Of a stretch of 64,000 nt of DNA, positions 39,811 to 48,937 are shown piece by piece (positions within the stretch are counted from its first letter, which is position 1; each line of letters begins with the position of its first letter). The DNA is from Halomonas colorata (GTDB lineage: Bacteria; Pseudomonadota; Gammaproteobacteria; Pseudomonadales; Halomonadaceae), in assembly GCF_014897985.1 (NCBI RefSeq), contig NZ_JABUZA010000006.1, positions 1 through 64,000 on the forward strand, in the 5' to 3' direction. The notes beneath the pieces are model-generated. The model was not told where the DNA came from. It made no database searches and saw only the letters and a program-made list of their open reading frames with translations. The translations under genes and the position numbers were made by a program.

Positions 39811-39836
39811 CGGCGCTTCTGCTGTCAGAAGCGCCG
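39811..39836 (-). terminator. terminator between dnaN and recF
   Basis: Perfect 11-bp stem CGGCGCTTCTG / CAGAAGCGCCG with CTGT loop; on the minus strand it is followed by TTTTCACTTTTTTG. It lies in the 142-bp dnaN-recF gap, so dnaA-dnaN transcripts should mostly stop here and recF-gyrB need their own promoter. Confidence 0.8.
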
Positions 39837-39896
39837 CTCTCCCTGCATAGGCTACTTTACACCCCTTACTCGGCATTAAGGCAGCCTGGCGGTTAT

Positions 39897-41000
39897 TTAC
39901 AGCCGCATGGGCATAACGACGTAAAGCGCGTCGCCACCACCCGGCTCTTCAAGCAATGCACTGCTATTAGGATCCGCCAGCGTCACCTGGACTCTGTCTA
40001 CGCTCAATACAGACAGTACATCCACTAGATAGCCTACGTTGAAGCCAACTTCCATTGCCGTGCCGTTATATTCAACCGCCACGTTCTCTTCGGCTTCTTC
40101 CTGCTCAGGGTTATTGGCCATTACCTTGAGATTGTTCTCCTCAAGATACAGACGCACACCGCGATACTTTTCATTGGAGAGAATCGCGGTACGCGACAAC
40201 ACCTGACGCAGCTCGGCTCGCTCGGCGATCAGTACTTTATCACCATTGCGTGGTACAACTCGTTCGTAATCGGGGAACTTGCCATCGATCAGTTTCGAGG
40301 TGAACGTAAAGTCACCGGTATGGGCACGCACATGGGTTGAGCCCAGCGTTAAGCTGACCGGCTCGTCACTGTCATCAAGTAGGCGCGAAAGCTCAAGAAT
40401 ACCCTTGCGCGGTACAATCAGTTTTTGCGACTGGCTAACGGCAACCTCAACCGGGCGTGAGCACATCGCCAGGCGGTGGCCATCGGTTGCAACCGTACGT
40501 AATAGATTACTCTGAATCTCAATCAGCATACCGTTGAGGTAGTAGCGAACATCCTGCTGAGCCATGGCAAACGATGTGGCTTCGATAAGATGTTTTAACG
40601 TGCCCCGCGGAACGCTCAGCTCTTGGCTACCGTCGGCATCTTCAATATTGGGGAATTCGGCGACCGGCAGTGTCGAGAGCGTAAAACGTGAACGACCGCT
40701 GCGCAGTACCGCACGGCCATCCTCTACCGCCAGATGAATCTCTGATTGATCAGGCAGCGATTTACAAATATCCATCAGCTTGCGAGCTGGCACTGTGGCA
40801 GCGCCAGGCTGGTCTACCTGGCTTGCTACCGTACGCCCGATAAGCTCGACTTCTAAATCCGTACCGGTCAAGGAGACCTGGTCGCCTTCGACCTGAATCA
40901 ATACGTTAGAGAGTACAGGCAGCGTTTGACGACGTTCTACCACGCCTGCCACCAGCGTCAGCGGACGCAGCAATGCCTCTCGGGAAATGGAAAATTTCAT
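39897..41000 (-). CDS. dnaN: DNA polymerase III sliding clamp, beta subunit
   Basis: 367 residues, three-domain ring clamp (E. coli 366). N-terminal MKFSISREALLRPLTLVAGVVERRQTLPVLSN and C-terminal YVVMPMRL are typical. ATG at 41000 has GGAG 5 bp upstream; the GTG two codons earlier is not used. It lies 45 bp after dnaA. Confidence 0.98.
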   Translation of the reverse strand: MKFSISREALLRPLTLVAGVVERRQTLPVLSNVLIQVEGDQVSLTGTDLEVELIGRTVASQVDQPGAATVPARKLMDICKSLPDQSEIHLAVEDGRAVLRSGRSRFTLSTLPVAEFPNIEDADGSQELSVPRGTLKHLIEATSFAMAQQDVRYYLNGMLIEIQSNLLRTVATDGHRLAMCSRPVEVAVSQSQKLIVPRKGILELSRLLDDSDEPVSLTLGSTHVRAHTGDFTFTSKLIDGKFPDYERVVPRNGDKVLIAERAELRQVLSRTAILSNEKYRGVRLYLEENNLKVMANNPEQEEAEENVAVEYNGTAMEVGFNVGYLVDVLSVLSVDRVQVTLADPNSSALLEEPGGGDALYVVMPMRL

Positions 41001-41045
41001 CAACACTCCGGTTTATATCCTGAAAACCTGCAGACGACAGGCTGA

Positions 41046-42518
41046 TTAGCTGGTTAATAGGCGCAGCAGATTTTTATAATCCTCGCGAATATCCGCGCTT
41101 TCCTCTTGCAAGGATTTCACCTTGCGGCAGGCGTGAAGCACCGTTGTATGATCACGGCCTCCAAACGCATCGCCAATTTCCGGCAGACTATGATTGGTAA
41201 GCTCTTTGGCTAACGCCATGGCTACCTGCCGGGGGCGAGCCACCGAACGCGAGCGTCGCTTGGATAATAAATCCGCCACCTTAATCTTGTAGTACTCGGC
41301 TACCGTGCGCTGGATGTTATCCACACCCACCTGCTTATCCTGAAGCGCGAGCAAATCTTTTAACGACTCACGAATAAAGTCCTGGGTAATCGGTTTACCC
41401 ATAAAGTGTGAGTCAGCAATGACTTTTTTCAGCGCGCCTTCCAGCTCACGAACGTTAGAGCGGATTTTTTGAGCAATAAAGAAAGCGGCATCATGGGGTA
41501 AATCGACCTTAGCCTGGTCGGCTTTTTTCATCAAGATAGCGACTCGGGTCTCAAGTTCAGGCGGCTCAATTGCCACCGTCAAGCCCCAGCCAAACCGGGA
41601 TTTCAAGCGCTCTTCCACGCCGCTTATCTCTTTGGGATAGCGGTCAGAGGTAAGAATCATTTGCTGGCCACCTTCTAATAGTGCATTAAAGGTGTGGAAA
41701 AACTCTTCCTGAGAGCGCTCTTTGCCAGCGAAAAACTGAATATCGTCAATTAACAGCGCATCAACGCTGCGGTAAAACCGCTTGAAGTCGTTAATCGCAT
41801 TAAGCTGAAGCGCTTTAACCATGTCCGCGACAAAACGCTCTGAATGCAGGTAAACCACTCGGGCATTATCCCGACGGCCGGCTAATGCGTTACCTACAGC
41901 ATGCATCAAGTGCGTTTTACCTAAGCCTACCCCGCCGTATAGAAATAGTGGGTTATAGGCACCGCCCGGATTTTCCGACACTTGTCGGGAGGCGGCTCGG
42001 GCCAGCTGGTTCGACTTACCTTCAACAAAGGTATCAAAAGTAAAATTAGGATTAAGTCCACTGCCGTGCTTAAGGCTTCCCTCCACCTGAACCTGGCGCT
42101 CGTTGTTGCGCCGACGCGGCGCTTCTTCGCGTTCGCGCATCTGGTCGATTTCACGCTCATCGGCAATATCTCCGCGCGGCGGCGTATGTACAGCAGGCGC
42201 CGACGAACGGTCAGTGGCCGCTGAAACAGGGTTGCCCAAATCGCGAGGTTGAGGAGCCGGGGCCGCTGGGCGGCGGCTACCCACCGTAAGGCTTACCTTA
42301 GGCGGTTTAGAGGGCGCAAGCTCACGAATCAGCTCGCTGATCCGCTTAGCATACTTGTCACTCACCCAATCGCGCACAAAGCGATTAGGCGCCAGTAAGC
42401 GCAGCTCGTTGGACTCTCCTTCTTCTGCCTGGAGTGGACGTATCCAGGTATTGAATTGCTGTGAATTCAATTCGTCCTGCAGGTAGTCCAGGCACTGCTG
42501 CCAAAGCGCGAGTGACAC
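41046..42518 (-). CDS. dnaA: chromosomal replication initiator DnaA
   Basis: 490 residues starting at GTG with GGTGAGATGA upstream. Domain I (1-80, [25 protein letters not shown]), a long Pro/Arg/Glu-rich domain II (about 85-155), AAA+ domain III with Walker [11 protein letters not shown] and Walker [13 protein letters not shown], and domain IV ending in the DnaA-box recognition signature [16 protein letters not shown] DnaA box overlaps the predicted promoter, so autorepression is likely. Confidence 0.98.
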   Translation of the reverse strand: MSLALWQQCLDYLQDELNSQQFNTWIRPLQAEEGESNELRLLAPNRFVRDWVSDKYAKRISELIRELAPSKPPKVSLTVGSRRPAAPAPQPRDLGNPVSAATDRSSAPAVHTPPRGDIADEREIDQMREREEAPRRRNNERQVQVEGSLKHGSGLNPNFTFDTFVEGKSNQLARAASRQVSENPGGAYNPLFLYGGVGLGKTHLMHAVGNALAGRRDNARVVYLHSERFVADMVKALQLNAINDFKRFYRSVDALLIDDIQFFAGKERSQEEFFHTFNALLEGGQQMILTSDRYPKEISGVEERLKSRFGWGLTVAIEPPELETRVAILMKKADQAKVDLPHDAAFFIAQKIRSNVRELEGALKKVIADSHFMGKPITQDFIRESLKDLLALQDKQVGVDNIQRTVAEYYKIKVADLLSKRRSRSVARPRQVAMALAKELTNHSLPEIGDAFGGRDHTTVLHACRKVKSLQEESADIREDYKNLLRLLTS

Positions 42519-42549
42519 TCATCTCACCATCGGTTGAAAACGGCCGACC

Positions 42550-42578
42550 ATTGTAGCGCCCAAAGGCGCGGTTATCCA
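42550..42578 (-). promoter_or_regulatory. predicted dnaA promoter
   Basis: Minus strand: -35 TGGATA (42578-42573), 17-bp spacer, -10 TACAAT (42555-42550). The -35 lies within the DnaA box at 42572-42580, matching the classic autoregulated layout. Confidence 0.5.
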
Positions 42579-42880
42579 CACGGGTTTAGCCTTCAATTTC
42601 GCCTGTGGACAACTTTCTTTAAGGTCTCGGGACAACCCCCCTAACGGCGTGGGGATAGATTGGATTTTCCGGTTTTCCAAAGGGTTTAATCACACCAAGC
42701 CAACAGCTTATTTGCCGGTTATACGATACTTATGCACATTGTTTTTATGATTTTAAAATAATGATAAATAGAAAGATTAATCACTTATCCACAAATTGTA
42801 TCCCCACTATTAATAACAATAGGTTTTAAAATACTTAACTAGTAATAGTAGTTGCCAAGGTAATGGGTGAAGATAACCCA
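42560..42880. other. oriC: chromosomal replication origin oriC
   Basis: Between dnaA and rpmH. DnaA boxes: TTATCCACA 42572-42580 (+), TTGTCCACA 42612-42604 (-), TTATGCACA 42730-42738 (+), TTATCCACA 42785-42793 (+), and a one-mismatch TTAATCACA at 42686-42694. An AT-rich stretch (about 42738-42840) can serve as the unwinding element. No GATC sites are seen within it, unlike enteric oriC. Gene strand bias flips here (dnaA side leftward, rpmH side rightward). Confidence 0.9.
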
Positions 42881-42928
42881 CAGAGCAAATGCCCATTGCC
42901 TTTTTGTCGCTTTTTGTGCAAGGAAAAA

Positions 42929-42957
42929 TTGCACCCGGCGCGGGAAGTCTCTACAAT
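42929..42957 (+). promoter_or_regulatory. rpmH operon promoter
   Basis: -35 TTGCAC (42929-42934), 17-bp spacer, -10 TACAAT (42952-42957), about 95 bp before rpmH. Confidence 0.65.
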
Positions 42958-43052
42958 TTCCGGTCTTGATTTGAAACTCCCCGGCTAGTTTCCTCACTGG
43001 ACCGGGTCTTTTGGATTCACATCCGTCCTAAACCACGTGGGAATAACGAGTT

Positions 43053-43187
43053 ATGAAACGCACTTTTCAACCCAGCGTTCTCAAGCGCAAGCGCGCGCAT
43101 GGCTTCCGTGCTCGTATGGCAACCAAAAACGGCCGTGCCGTACTCGCACGCCGCCGCGCCAAAGGCCGCAAGCGTCTGAGCGCCTGA
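43053..43187 (+). CDS. rpmH: 50S ribosomal protein L34
   Basis: 44-residue basic protein beginning [20 protein letters not shown] and ending in GRKRLSA, the near-invariant L34 sequence. GAG lies before the ATG in ACGAGTT. rnpA starts 8 bp after the stop. Confidence 0.98.
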   Translation: MKRTFQPSVLKRKRAHGFRARMATKNGRAVLARRRAKGRKRLSA

Positions 43188-43194
43188 TCTCGGA

Positions 43195-43602
43195 TTGCGT
43201 GTGCCGCATCAAGGCTATCCCCGGTGTTTACGTCTGCTAAATGCCGGGGATTTTAGTCACGTGTTTGAACAGGCCGACCTCAAAGTTCATGGCAAAGGTA
43301 TGATGGCGTTAGCGCGCATGAGTACCCGGGGACATCCCCGCGTCGGACTGGTGGTCAGCAAAAAAAATGTAAAACGTGCTGTCGATCGCAACCGCTTTAA
43401 GCGTCTTGTTCGAGAATCCGCCCGCCTTCGCCAGGATCACCTACCCTCAATGGATATCGTGATACTTGCTAAGCGCGGCGTACAGGACATCGATAACGAA
43501 ACGCTTTTTCGCCAGTTACATGGCATGTGGAAACGGCTTCAGCGTGACGCCCAAACGGTATCAGTAGCACCACCGTCTGATGGCGTAACACGTGACTCTT
43601 GA
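43195..43602 (+). CDS. rnpA: ribonuclease P protein component
   Basis: About 133-135 residues, protein cofactor of RNase P. The family core RLLNAGDFSHVFEQ, VGLVVSKKNVKRAVDRNRFKRLVRES (RNR motif) and DIVILAKRG is clear. There is no ATG in the right place: the candidates are TTG at 43195 or GTG at 43201, both with a weak CGGA upstream. Translation is probably coupled to rpmH. Confidence 0.93.
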   Translation: MRVPHQGYPRCLRLLNAGDFSHVFEQADLKVHGKGMMALARMSTRGHPRVGLVVSKKNVKRAVDRNRFKRLVRESARLRQDHLPSMDIVILAKRGVQDIDNETLFRQLHGMWKRLQRDAQTVSVAPPSDGVTRDS

Positions 43603-43717
43603 CGACGCATCTCGCCGCTCGACCTTGGCCTGCCGCTTGGCAGGCTTTCGTGTGTCATGGGTCGAGTAAATGATACTGCGCCATTAGCATGTTCATCACC
43701 CAGCGGGCAGAACCCTC

Positions 43718-45406
43718 ATGGACGTAAAAAGACTTCTATTACTGATTCCACTGGCAGTACTTGCCTATCTACTGGTCATTCAGTGGAATCAGGATTATGG
43801 GCCGACAGATTACGACTCGACGCCTGAGATTACACAAAGCACGAGCAATGCGCCCTTAAGCAATAGCGAAGACGAAAACGGTTTAGCCGTTCCATCTACG
43901 TCGGCGCCCAATACGGCGATTGACGAAGGCATGCCTGGCGACGCGGAAAGCGAAACGTCCAGCCGTGACCTGATCGCAGTGGCCACCGACGTACTCGACG
44001 TGCGTATTGATCCGCATGGCGGCGATATCGTGTACGCCGCACTGCCGCAACACAAGATGACGTTGGATACTGAGCGCAACTACGTGTTGCTTTCAGACAA
44101 TGCAACGCGCAGCTACGTTGCGCGCTCAGGCTTGCAGCTGGACGGTCAGGCAAGCCGTATTGCCTTTACCCCGGAAAGCAGCGCCTATCGCATGAGCGAT
44201 GACGAAGACCAGCTGAATGTCGATCTACGCGCTGAGATTAATGGCGTTGAGATCATCAAGCGGCTTACCTTCGAACGCGGAAATTATGCGGTTAACGTCA
44301 ATTACTATGTTGCCAATAATACCGATGCGCCGGTTAGCGCTCGCTTTATCGGCCAACTGGCACGTGATAACAGCCCGGACCCGTCAAGCGGCGTTGCCTT
44401 GGGCATGAAGTCCTATATTGGTGCAGCCTACTCCACGCCTGATGCGCGGTATGAAAAGGTTGATTTCGAAGATATTCGAAACCGCAACTTTGAGAACCGT
44501 GAAGCACAAGGCGGCTGGATCGCGATTATTCAGCACTACTTCGTGTCCGCCTGGGCGCCGGCACAAGATCAGCAAAACCTTTACTACGTTACGACCGATT
44601 CAAGCGATCGCAATGTAGTTGCCTTTGCAGGCCCGACCAGCAATGTCGCGGCTAATAGCGAAGCAACACTCGGCGCAACGCTGTATATGGGTCCTAAGGT
44701 TCAGGATTATCTTGAGCAAGTGGCACCTAATCTGCGCTTAACCGTCGACTACGGCTGGCTGTGGTTTATTGCCAACCCGCTGTTCTGGCTGCTGGACAAG
44801 ATCCACGACATCGTGGGCAACTGGGGCTGGTCGATTGTTCTGCTGACGGTTGTGGTTAAGCTGGTGCTCTTCCCGCTGTCTGCCAAGGCTTACAAGTCCA
44901 TGGCACGCATGCGTAAGCTGGGCCCGGAAATGCAGCGTCTTAAAGAGATGTATGGCGATGATCGCCAGAAAATGTCTCAAGAGATGATGAAGTTCTACCA
45001 AAAGGAGAAGATCAATCCTTTAGGTGGCTGTTTACCCATCGTGATCCAGATGCCGGTATTTATCGCGCTTTACTGGATGTTGCTGGAATCCGTTGAGCTG
45101 CGTCACGCGCCGTTTATCTTCTGGATTCAGGATCTGTCGATTAAGGATCCGTACTTCATTCTGCCGATCTTGATGGGTGCGTCTATGTTTGTTCAGCAGA
45201 TGCTGAACCCGACACCGCCGGATCCGATGCAGGCGAAGATCATGAAGATGCTGCCGATTATCTTCACCTTCTTCTTCCTGTGGTTCCCGGCTGGCCTGGT
45301 AATTTACTGGGTAGTCAACAACATCATTTCGGTCGCGCAGCAGTACTTCATAACGCGCAGCATCGAGAAAGACCCAAGCGTGGGTAAAGGGATGCGAACC
45401 AAGTAA
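43718..45406 (+). CDS. yidC: membrane protein insertase YidC
   Basis: 562 residues: N-terminal transmembrane helix (about 5-22), large periplasmic domain (about 55-340, acidic Ser-rich linker first) and the conserved five-helix insertase core (IHDIVGNWGWSIVLLTVVVKL, KEKINPLGGCLPIVIQMPVFIALYWMLLESVELR, PAGLVIYWVVNNIISVAQQYFI). The yidD gene normally found between rnpA and yidC is not there. Confidence 0.97.
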   Translation: MDVKRLLLLIPLAVLAYLLVIQWNQDYGPTDYDSTPEITQSTSNAPLSNSEDENGLAVPSTSAPNTAIDEGMPGDAESETSSRDLIAVATDVLDVRIDPHGGDIVYAALPQHKMTLDTERNYVLLSDNATRSYVARSGLQLDGQASRIAFTPESSAYRMSDDEDQLNVDLRAEINGVEIIKRLTFERGNYAVNVNYYVANNTDAPVSARFIGQLARDNSPDPSSGVALGMKSYIGAAYSTPDARYEKVDFEDIRNRNFENREAQGGWIAIIQHYFVSAWAPAQDQQNLYYVTTDSSDRNVVAFAGPTSNVAANSEATLGATLYMGPKVQDYLEQVAPNLRLTVDYGWLWFIANPLFWLLDKIHDIVGNWGWSIVLLTVVVKLVLFPLSAKAYKSMARMRKLGPEMQRLKEMYGDDRQKMSQEMMKFYQKEKINPLGGCLPIVIQMPVFIALYWMLLESVELRHAPFIFWIQDLSIKDPYFILPILMGASMFVQQMLNPTPPDPMQAKIMKMLPIIFTFFFLWFPAGLVIYWVVNNIISVAQQYFITRSIEKDPSVGKGMRTK

Positions 45407-45425
45407 TCCCCCAACGCTTTGCTAA

Positions 45426-45460
45426 CAGACCCCCGCCCTAGTGCGGGGGTCTGGCGTTTT
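45426..45460 (+). terminator. yidC terminator
   Basis: Perfect 11-bp stem CAGACCCCCGC / GCGGGGGTCTG (45426-45436, 45443-45453) followed by GCGTTTT, 20 bp after the yidC stop. Confidence 0.8.
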
Positions 45461-45506
45461 AAAGACGACAAATTCACAATGTAGGCATCTATTAAAGAGG
45501 CGCGCC

Positions 45507-46877
45507 ATGGTTGAACGACTTTACACCCAGGATACGATTACTGCGCTGGCCACTCCGCCTGGCCGCGGTGGTGTAGGCATTATCCGCGTCTCCGGGCCTG
45601 CCTGCCGGGATATCGCCAAGGCCATACTCGGTGATTGCCCCACGCCCCGAAACGCTTACTTCGGCCCATTTAAAGGCCCTGAAAGCGTTATTGACGAAGG
45701 CATCGCGCTACTGTTTAACGGCCCGCACTCGTTTACCGGTGAAGACGTGCTGGAGCTGCAGGGGCACGGTGGCCCGATCATCATGGACATGCTGCTAGAA
45801 CGCTGTGTGGCCTTGGGTGCGCGGTTAGCCCGGCCCGGCGAATTTTCCGAGCGCGCTTTTCTAAACGATAAGCTCGACCTCGCCCAGGCCGAAGCCATCG
45901 CCGATCTAATTGACGCGACGTCACGCTCGGCCGCAGAGAATGCTGTGCGCTCGCTGCAAGGGGAGTTCTCAAAGCGGGTTGGCGATCTAGTGGGGCAGCT
46001 TATCGAGCTGCGTGTCTATGTAGAAGCCGCCATCGACTTCCCTGAAGAAGAGATCGACTTCCTGGCTGACGGACATGTCGCCAAGCGTCTGGAAGGCGTC
46101 CAGCAAGCGCTCAGCGATGTACGCAAGGCAGCCGGGCAAGGCGCGCTCTTGCGCGAAGGAATGAGCGTGGTGATTGCCGGGCGCCCTAATGCTGGCAAAT
46201 CCAGCCTGCTTAACGCGTTGACTGAGCAAGACACCGCCATTGTTACCGATATTGCCGGCACCACGCGGGATGTTCTACGCGAATATATTCATATCGATGG
46301 CATGCCGCTGCACATCATTGATACCGCCGGTTTGCGCGATACACCGGATGCCGTCGAAAAAATCGGCGTTGCCCGCGCCTGGACCGAAATTGAAAAAGCC
46401 GACCGCGTACTGCTACTGGTAGATGCGTCCACTACCGCGGCAACGGATCCCATGACTATCTGGCCGGAGTTTGTGGCAAGGCTGCCTGACCAGAGCCGCC
46501 TGACCCTGGTGCGTAACAAAATCGATACCAGTGCCGAACCAGCAGGCATTGATTTATCCACAGCCACACCGACGTTACGCCTATCGGCCAAAACCGGTGC
46601 CGGTGTGGATAACTTAAAAACCCACCTCAAGGACGTGATGGGCTTCGCGGCCACCACCGAAGGACGCTTCTCCGCACGCCGGCGCCACCTGGACGCTCTC
46701 GACCGGGCAATGGCAGCACTCTACACAGGGCGTGCTCAGCTAGACGGCTACGGGGCAGGCGAACTGCTTGCCGAAGACCTGCGCGACGCGCAGCAGGCAC
46801 TCGGTGAAATTACCGGCGACTTTAGCGCTGATGATTTGCTGGGCGAGATTTTCGGCAGCTTCTGTATCGGCAAGTAA
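45507..46877 (+). CDS. mnmE: tRNA modification GTPase MnmE
   Basis: 456 residues; with MnmG it makes the 5-carboxymethylaminomethyl group on wobble uridine. N-terminal folate-binding domain ([22 protein letters not shown]), helical domain with inserted G domain: G1 [15 protein letters not shown]2 TTRD, G3 DTAGLRDT, G4 NKID, and the C-terminal FCIGK that carries the catalytic cysteine. AAAGAGG lies 6 bp before ATG 45507; an upstream start is not needed. Its partner mnmG does not follow. Confidence 0.97.
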   Translation: MVERLYTQDTITALATPPGRGGVGIIRVSGPACRDIAKAILGDCPTPRNAYFGPFKGPESVIDEGIALLFNGPHSFTGEDVLELQGHGGPIIMDMLLERCVALGARLARPGEFSERAFLNDKLDLAQAEAIADLIDATSRSAAENAVRSLQGEFSKRVGDLVGQLIELRVYVEAAIDFPEEEIDFLADGHVAKRLEGVQQALSDVRKAAGQGALLREGMSVVIAGRPNAGKSSLLNALTEQDTAIVTDIAGTTRDVLREYIHIDGMPLHIIDTAGLRDTPDAVEKIGVARAWTEIEKADRVLLLVDASTTAATDPMTIWPEFVARLPDQSRLTLVRNKIDTSAEPAGIDLSTATPTLRLSAKTGAGVDNLKTHLKDVMGFAATTEGRFSARRRHLDALDRAMAALYTGRAQLDGYGAGELLAEDLRDAQQALGEITGDFSADDLLGEIFGSFCIGK

Positions 46878-46885
46878 AACCAAAA

Positions 46886-46913
46886 GCGCCCATCAGGTCG
46901 TCCTGATGGGCGC
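46886..46913. terminator. terminator between mnmE and the MFS gene
   Basis: Perfect 12-bp stem GCGCCCATCAGG / CCTGATGGGCGC with TCGT loop; minus-strand T-rich tail TTTTGGTTTT. It serves the two convergent genes. Confidence 0.8.
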
Positions 46914-46934
46914 AAAGCGCTATCACCGGTCGGC

Positions 46935-48176
46935 TCAAGCCGATCCGGTGGCGCCACTCGGATAGGCAGCGCCCTGAGTTTTAAGCCTTGCCATCCAGCA
47001 CAGCACCAACGCCAACACCCCACATACAGCGATGGTGGCCGGCAGCTGAGAAGGGCTGACGGTGGTCAGGCTGACCGCAAAGCCGACCACGGCGGAGAGC
47101 AGGTACTGAAGTACGCCCATCAGCGCCGAAGCCACGCCGGCGGGGGAATCCGCCGCGTTCATGATCAACGCCATCACGTTACCGAACACCATGCCGAGCG
47201 AGGCGATCGCGAGCCCCAGAATGAGGCCGTAGGTCAGAAGCGTCGGCGCGCCGAGGACGTTGACGCACCAGAGCGCCGCGCCGGCCAGGGTGTAAATCGC
47301 CGTACCCGCCATCATGACGCGAAACGTCGACCACTCGCGCTTGATGAGCGCGTTGCTAACCGCCCCGCCGACCACCAGACCCACGGAGTTGGCGGCGAAG
47401 AGCTGGCTGTACTGGGTCGAATTCAGTCCGAAGTGCTCCATGAACACGAACGACGAGCCGCTGATATAAGAGAAAAACGCCCCAAGCACCAACCCGCTTG
47501 CCACGCTGTAGAGCATGAACACCGGCTGTACAAAAAGCCGCGCGTAGCCTTTCACAATGCTCGCCCCGCTGAGTGCCACGCGCTGCTCAATTGCCAGCGT
47601 ATCCGGCACGCTAACGAGTCCCCACACCAGCGTGATCAGAGCCAGCGCCGCCATGACCCAGAAGATCATGTGCCACTCGGCATAGAGCAGCACCAGTCCG
47701 CCCAGTACCGGGGCCACGATCGGGGCCACCATCATCACCTGCATGAGAATGGAGAGCTTCTGCGCCGATTCCTTGAGCTCGTAGACGTCGTCGATGATCG
47801 CGCGCGGCGCCACCAGCCCCGCCGATGCGCCGAGCGCCTGCAGAAAGCGGGCGGCCATCAGCATCTCGAAGGAGTGGGCCAGGGCAGCGAGAATCGAGCC
47901 CCCGATAAACACCAAAAGCCCGGCCAAAAGCGGCCAGCGGCGGCCAAAGCGGTCCAGCAGCGGTCCGTAGATGGCCTGCCCGACTGCCAGGCCGATTAGA
48001 AAGACCGCCAGGGTCTGCTGAATATGGCCGGCAGACACCCCGAGATCCTCGGCAATGTTCGGCATGCCCGGCAGGTACATGTCGATGGCCATGGCGTCCA
48101 GCGCGGTGATCAGCGCCAGTAGAATGAGAAGCCCGGTCCCGATGGACTGGATGCGATGTGTCGCTTGCTGGGTCAT
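46935..48176 (-). CDS. MFS multidrug transporter, Bcr/CflA family
   Basis: 413 residues with 12 predicted transmembrane helices; DMYLPGMPNIAEDLGVSAGHIQQTLAVFLIGLAVGQAIYGPLLDRFGRRWPLL is the signature of the Bcr/CflA drug-export subfamily (motif A GPLLDRFGRR). Its start overlaps the upstream tetR stop (ATGA), so the two form one transcription unit. Codon use looks GC-richer than that of neighbouring mnmE or rlmJ. Confidence 0.9.
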   Translation of the reverse strand: MTQQATHRIQSIGTGLLILLALITALDAMAIDMYLPGMPNIAEDLGVSAGHIQQTLAVFLIGLAVGQAIYGPLLDRFGRRWPLLAGLLVFIGGSILAALAHSFEMLMAARFLQALGASAGLVAPRAIIDDVYELKESAQKLSILMQVMMVAPIVAPVLGGLVLLYAEWHMIFWVMAALALITLVWGLVSVPDTLAIEQRVALSGASIVKGYARLFVQPVFMLYSVASGLVLGAFFSYISGSSFVFMEHFGLNSTQYSQLFAANSVGLVVGGAVSNALIKREWSTFRVMMAGTAIYTLAGAALWCVNVLGAPTLLTYGLILGLAIASLGMVFGNVMALIMNAADSPAGVASALMGVLQYLLSAVVGFAVSLTTVSPSQLPATIAVCGVLALVLCWMARLKTQGAAYPSGATGSA

Positions 48177-48781
48177 GACGTTTTACCCGTATCGAGATGG
48201 TGGATCAGTGAGTCTTCAAACACGCTCAAAAGCGCCGCTAAGCGGCGTTCGCCGAGCTCGGCAGTGGTGTAGATCAACTTAACCTGGAGGCTGTCGACGA
48301 TGCCGAGGTAGGCTTCGCCAAATCGCGATACCTGGGTCGATGTCGGCGTGATGGTCGCCTTTTCCCAGCGCGACAGCTTGTCCAGAAAATGCGCCTTCAA
48401 CTGCGCAAGATACGTTTCGTGCAGTGCGTCGATCGGCTCGGTGAGCGTGACCGGCGATATGTAGCTTGCGCGCAGGAAAAAGCGCAGATGCGCGACCTCA
48501 CCGAAGCGGCGCACCAGCGCCTGGCAGTAGTGAGAGCCGGGGAACGCCTCACTGCCTTCGTCGGCAAAGCAGTCGTCGGCGAAGGCGCGCTCTTTGGTGA
48601 GAGCCTCCTCGAAGGCCGCCATGAAGAGCGCCTCCTTGGACGCAAAGTGAGCGTAGAGCGACGCCTTGCGGATTCCCACTGCCTCGGCGATAGCGGATAG
48701 CGAGGCGCCGTCGTAACTCGCCGCGGCAAAGTGCGTCACCGCCGCCTCGACGATACGCTGGGTCGCCTTTGAACGTGCCAT
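48173..48781 (-). CDS. TetR family transcriptional regulator
   Basis: 202 residues: N-terminal helix-turn-helix (MARSKATQRIVEAAVTHFA..., LSAIAEAVGIRKASLYAHFASKEALF, about 1-50) and a variable effector-binding C-terminal domain. GAGG lies 9 bp before ATG 48781. A perfect inverted repeat at 48829-48848 over its own predicted promoter suggests autorepression together with the efflux gene it overlaps. Confidence 0.9.
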   Translation of the reverse strand: MARSKATQRIVEAAVTHFAAASYDGASLSAIAEAVGIRKASLYAHFASKEALFMAAFEEALTKERAFADDCFADEGSEAFPGSHYCQALVRRFGEVAHLRFFLRASYISPVTLTEPIDALHETYLAQLKAHFLDKLSRWEKATITPTSTQVSRFGEAYLGIVDSLQVKLIYTTAELGERRLAALLSVFEDSLIHHLDTGKTS

Positions 48782-48828
48782 TTGCACATACCTCGTAAAG
48801 CGCTGATGAAAGGAGCTGCGCAATATAA

Positions 48829-48848
48829 TACCTACCGATAGGTAGGTA
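48829..48848. promoter_or_regulatory. operator-promoter of the tetR-efflux operon
   Basis: Perfect inverted repeat of 8-bp arms: TACCTACC, GATA, GGTAGGTA. On the minus strand it lies between a TTTACC (-35-like) and TATATT (-10-like) element, where a bound TetR dimer would block polymerase. Arms of the TACCTACC type are common in TetR operators. Confidence 0.75.
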
Positions 48849-48874
48849 AATACTTTCACGCCATTTAAATCAAA

Positions 48875-48908
48875 AAACCCCGCCAACGCATCGGCGTCAG
48901 CGGGGTTT
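48875..48908 (-). terminator. terminator of the MetE-like gene
   Basis: Stem AAACCCCGC / GCGGGGTTT with an inner ACGC/GCGT pairing; minus-strand tail TTTTTTGATTT. Lies 30 bp after the MetE-like stop. Confidence 0.8.
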
Positions 48909-48937
48909 GAAAGGTGCGAATGTGAACGTGTTCGGCG

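Noticed and set aside
43250..43275. Fifth parS-like site near rnpA (AGTCACGTG...)
   Set aside because: Only the central TCACGTG matches; the outer arms do not, so it is not counted.
47433..47999. 188-codon His/Arg/Gln-rich frame opposite the MFS gene
   Set aside because: Composition is typical of reading a membrane-protein gene backwards; no independent start signal.
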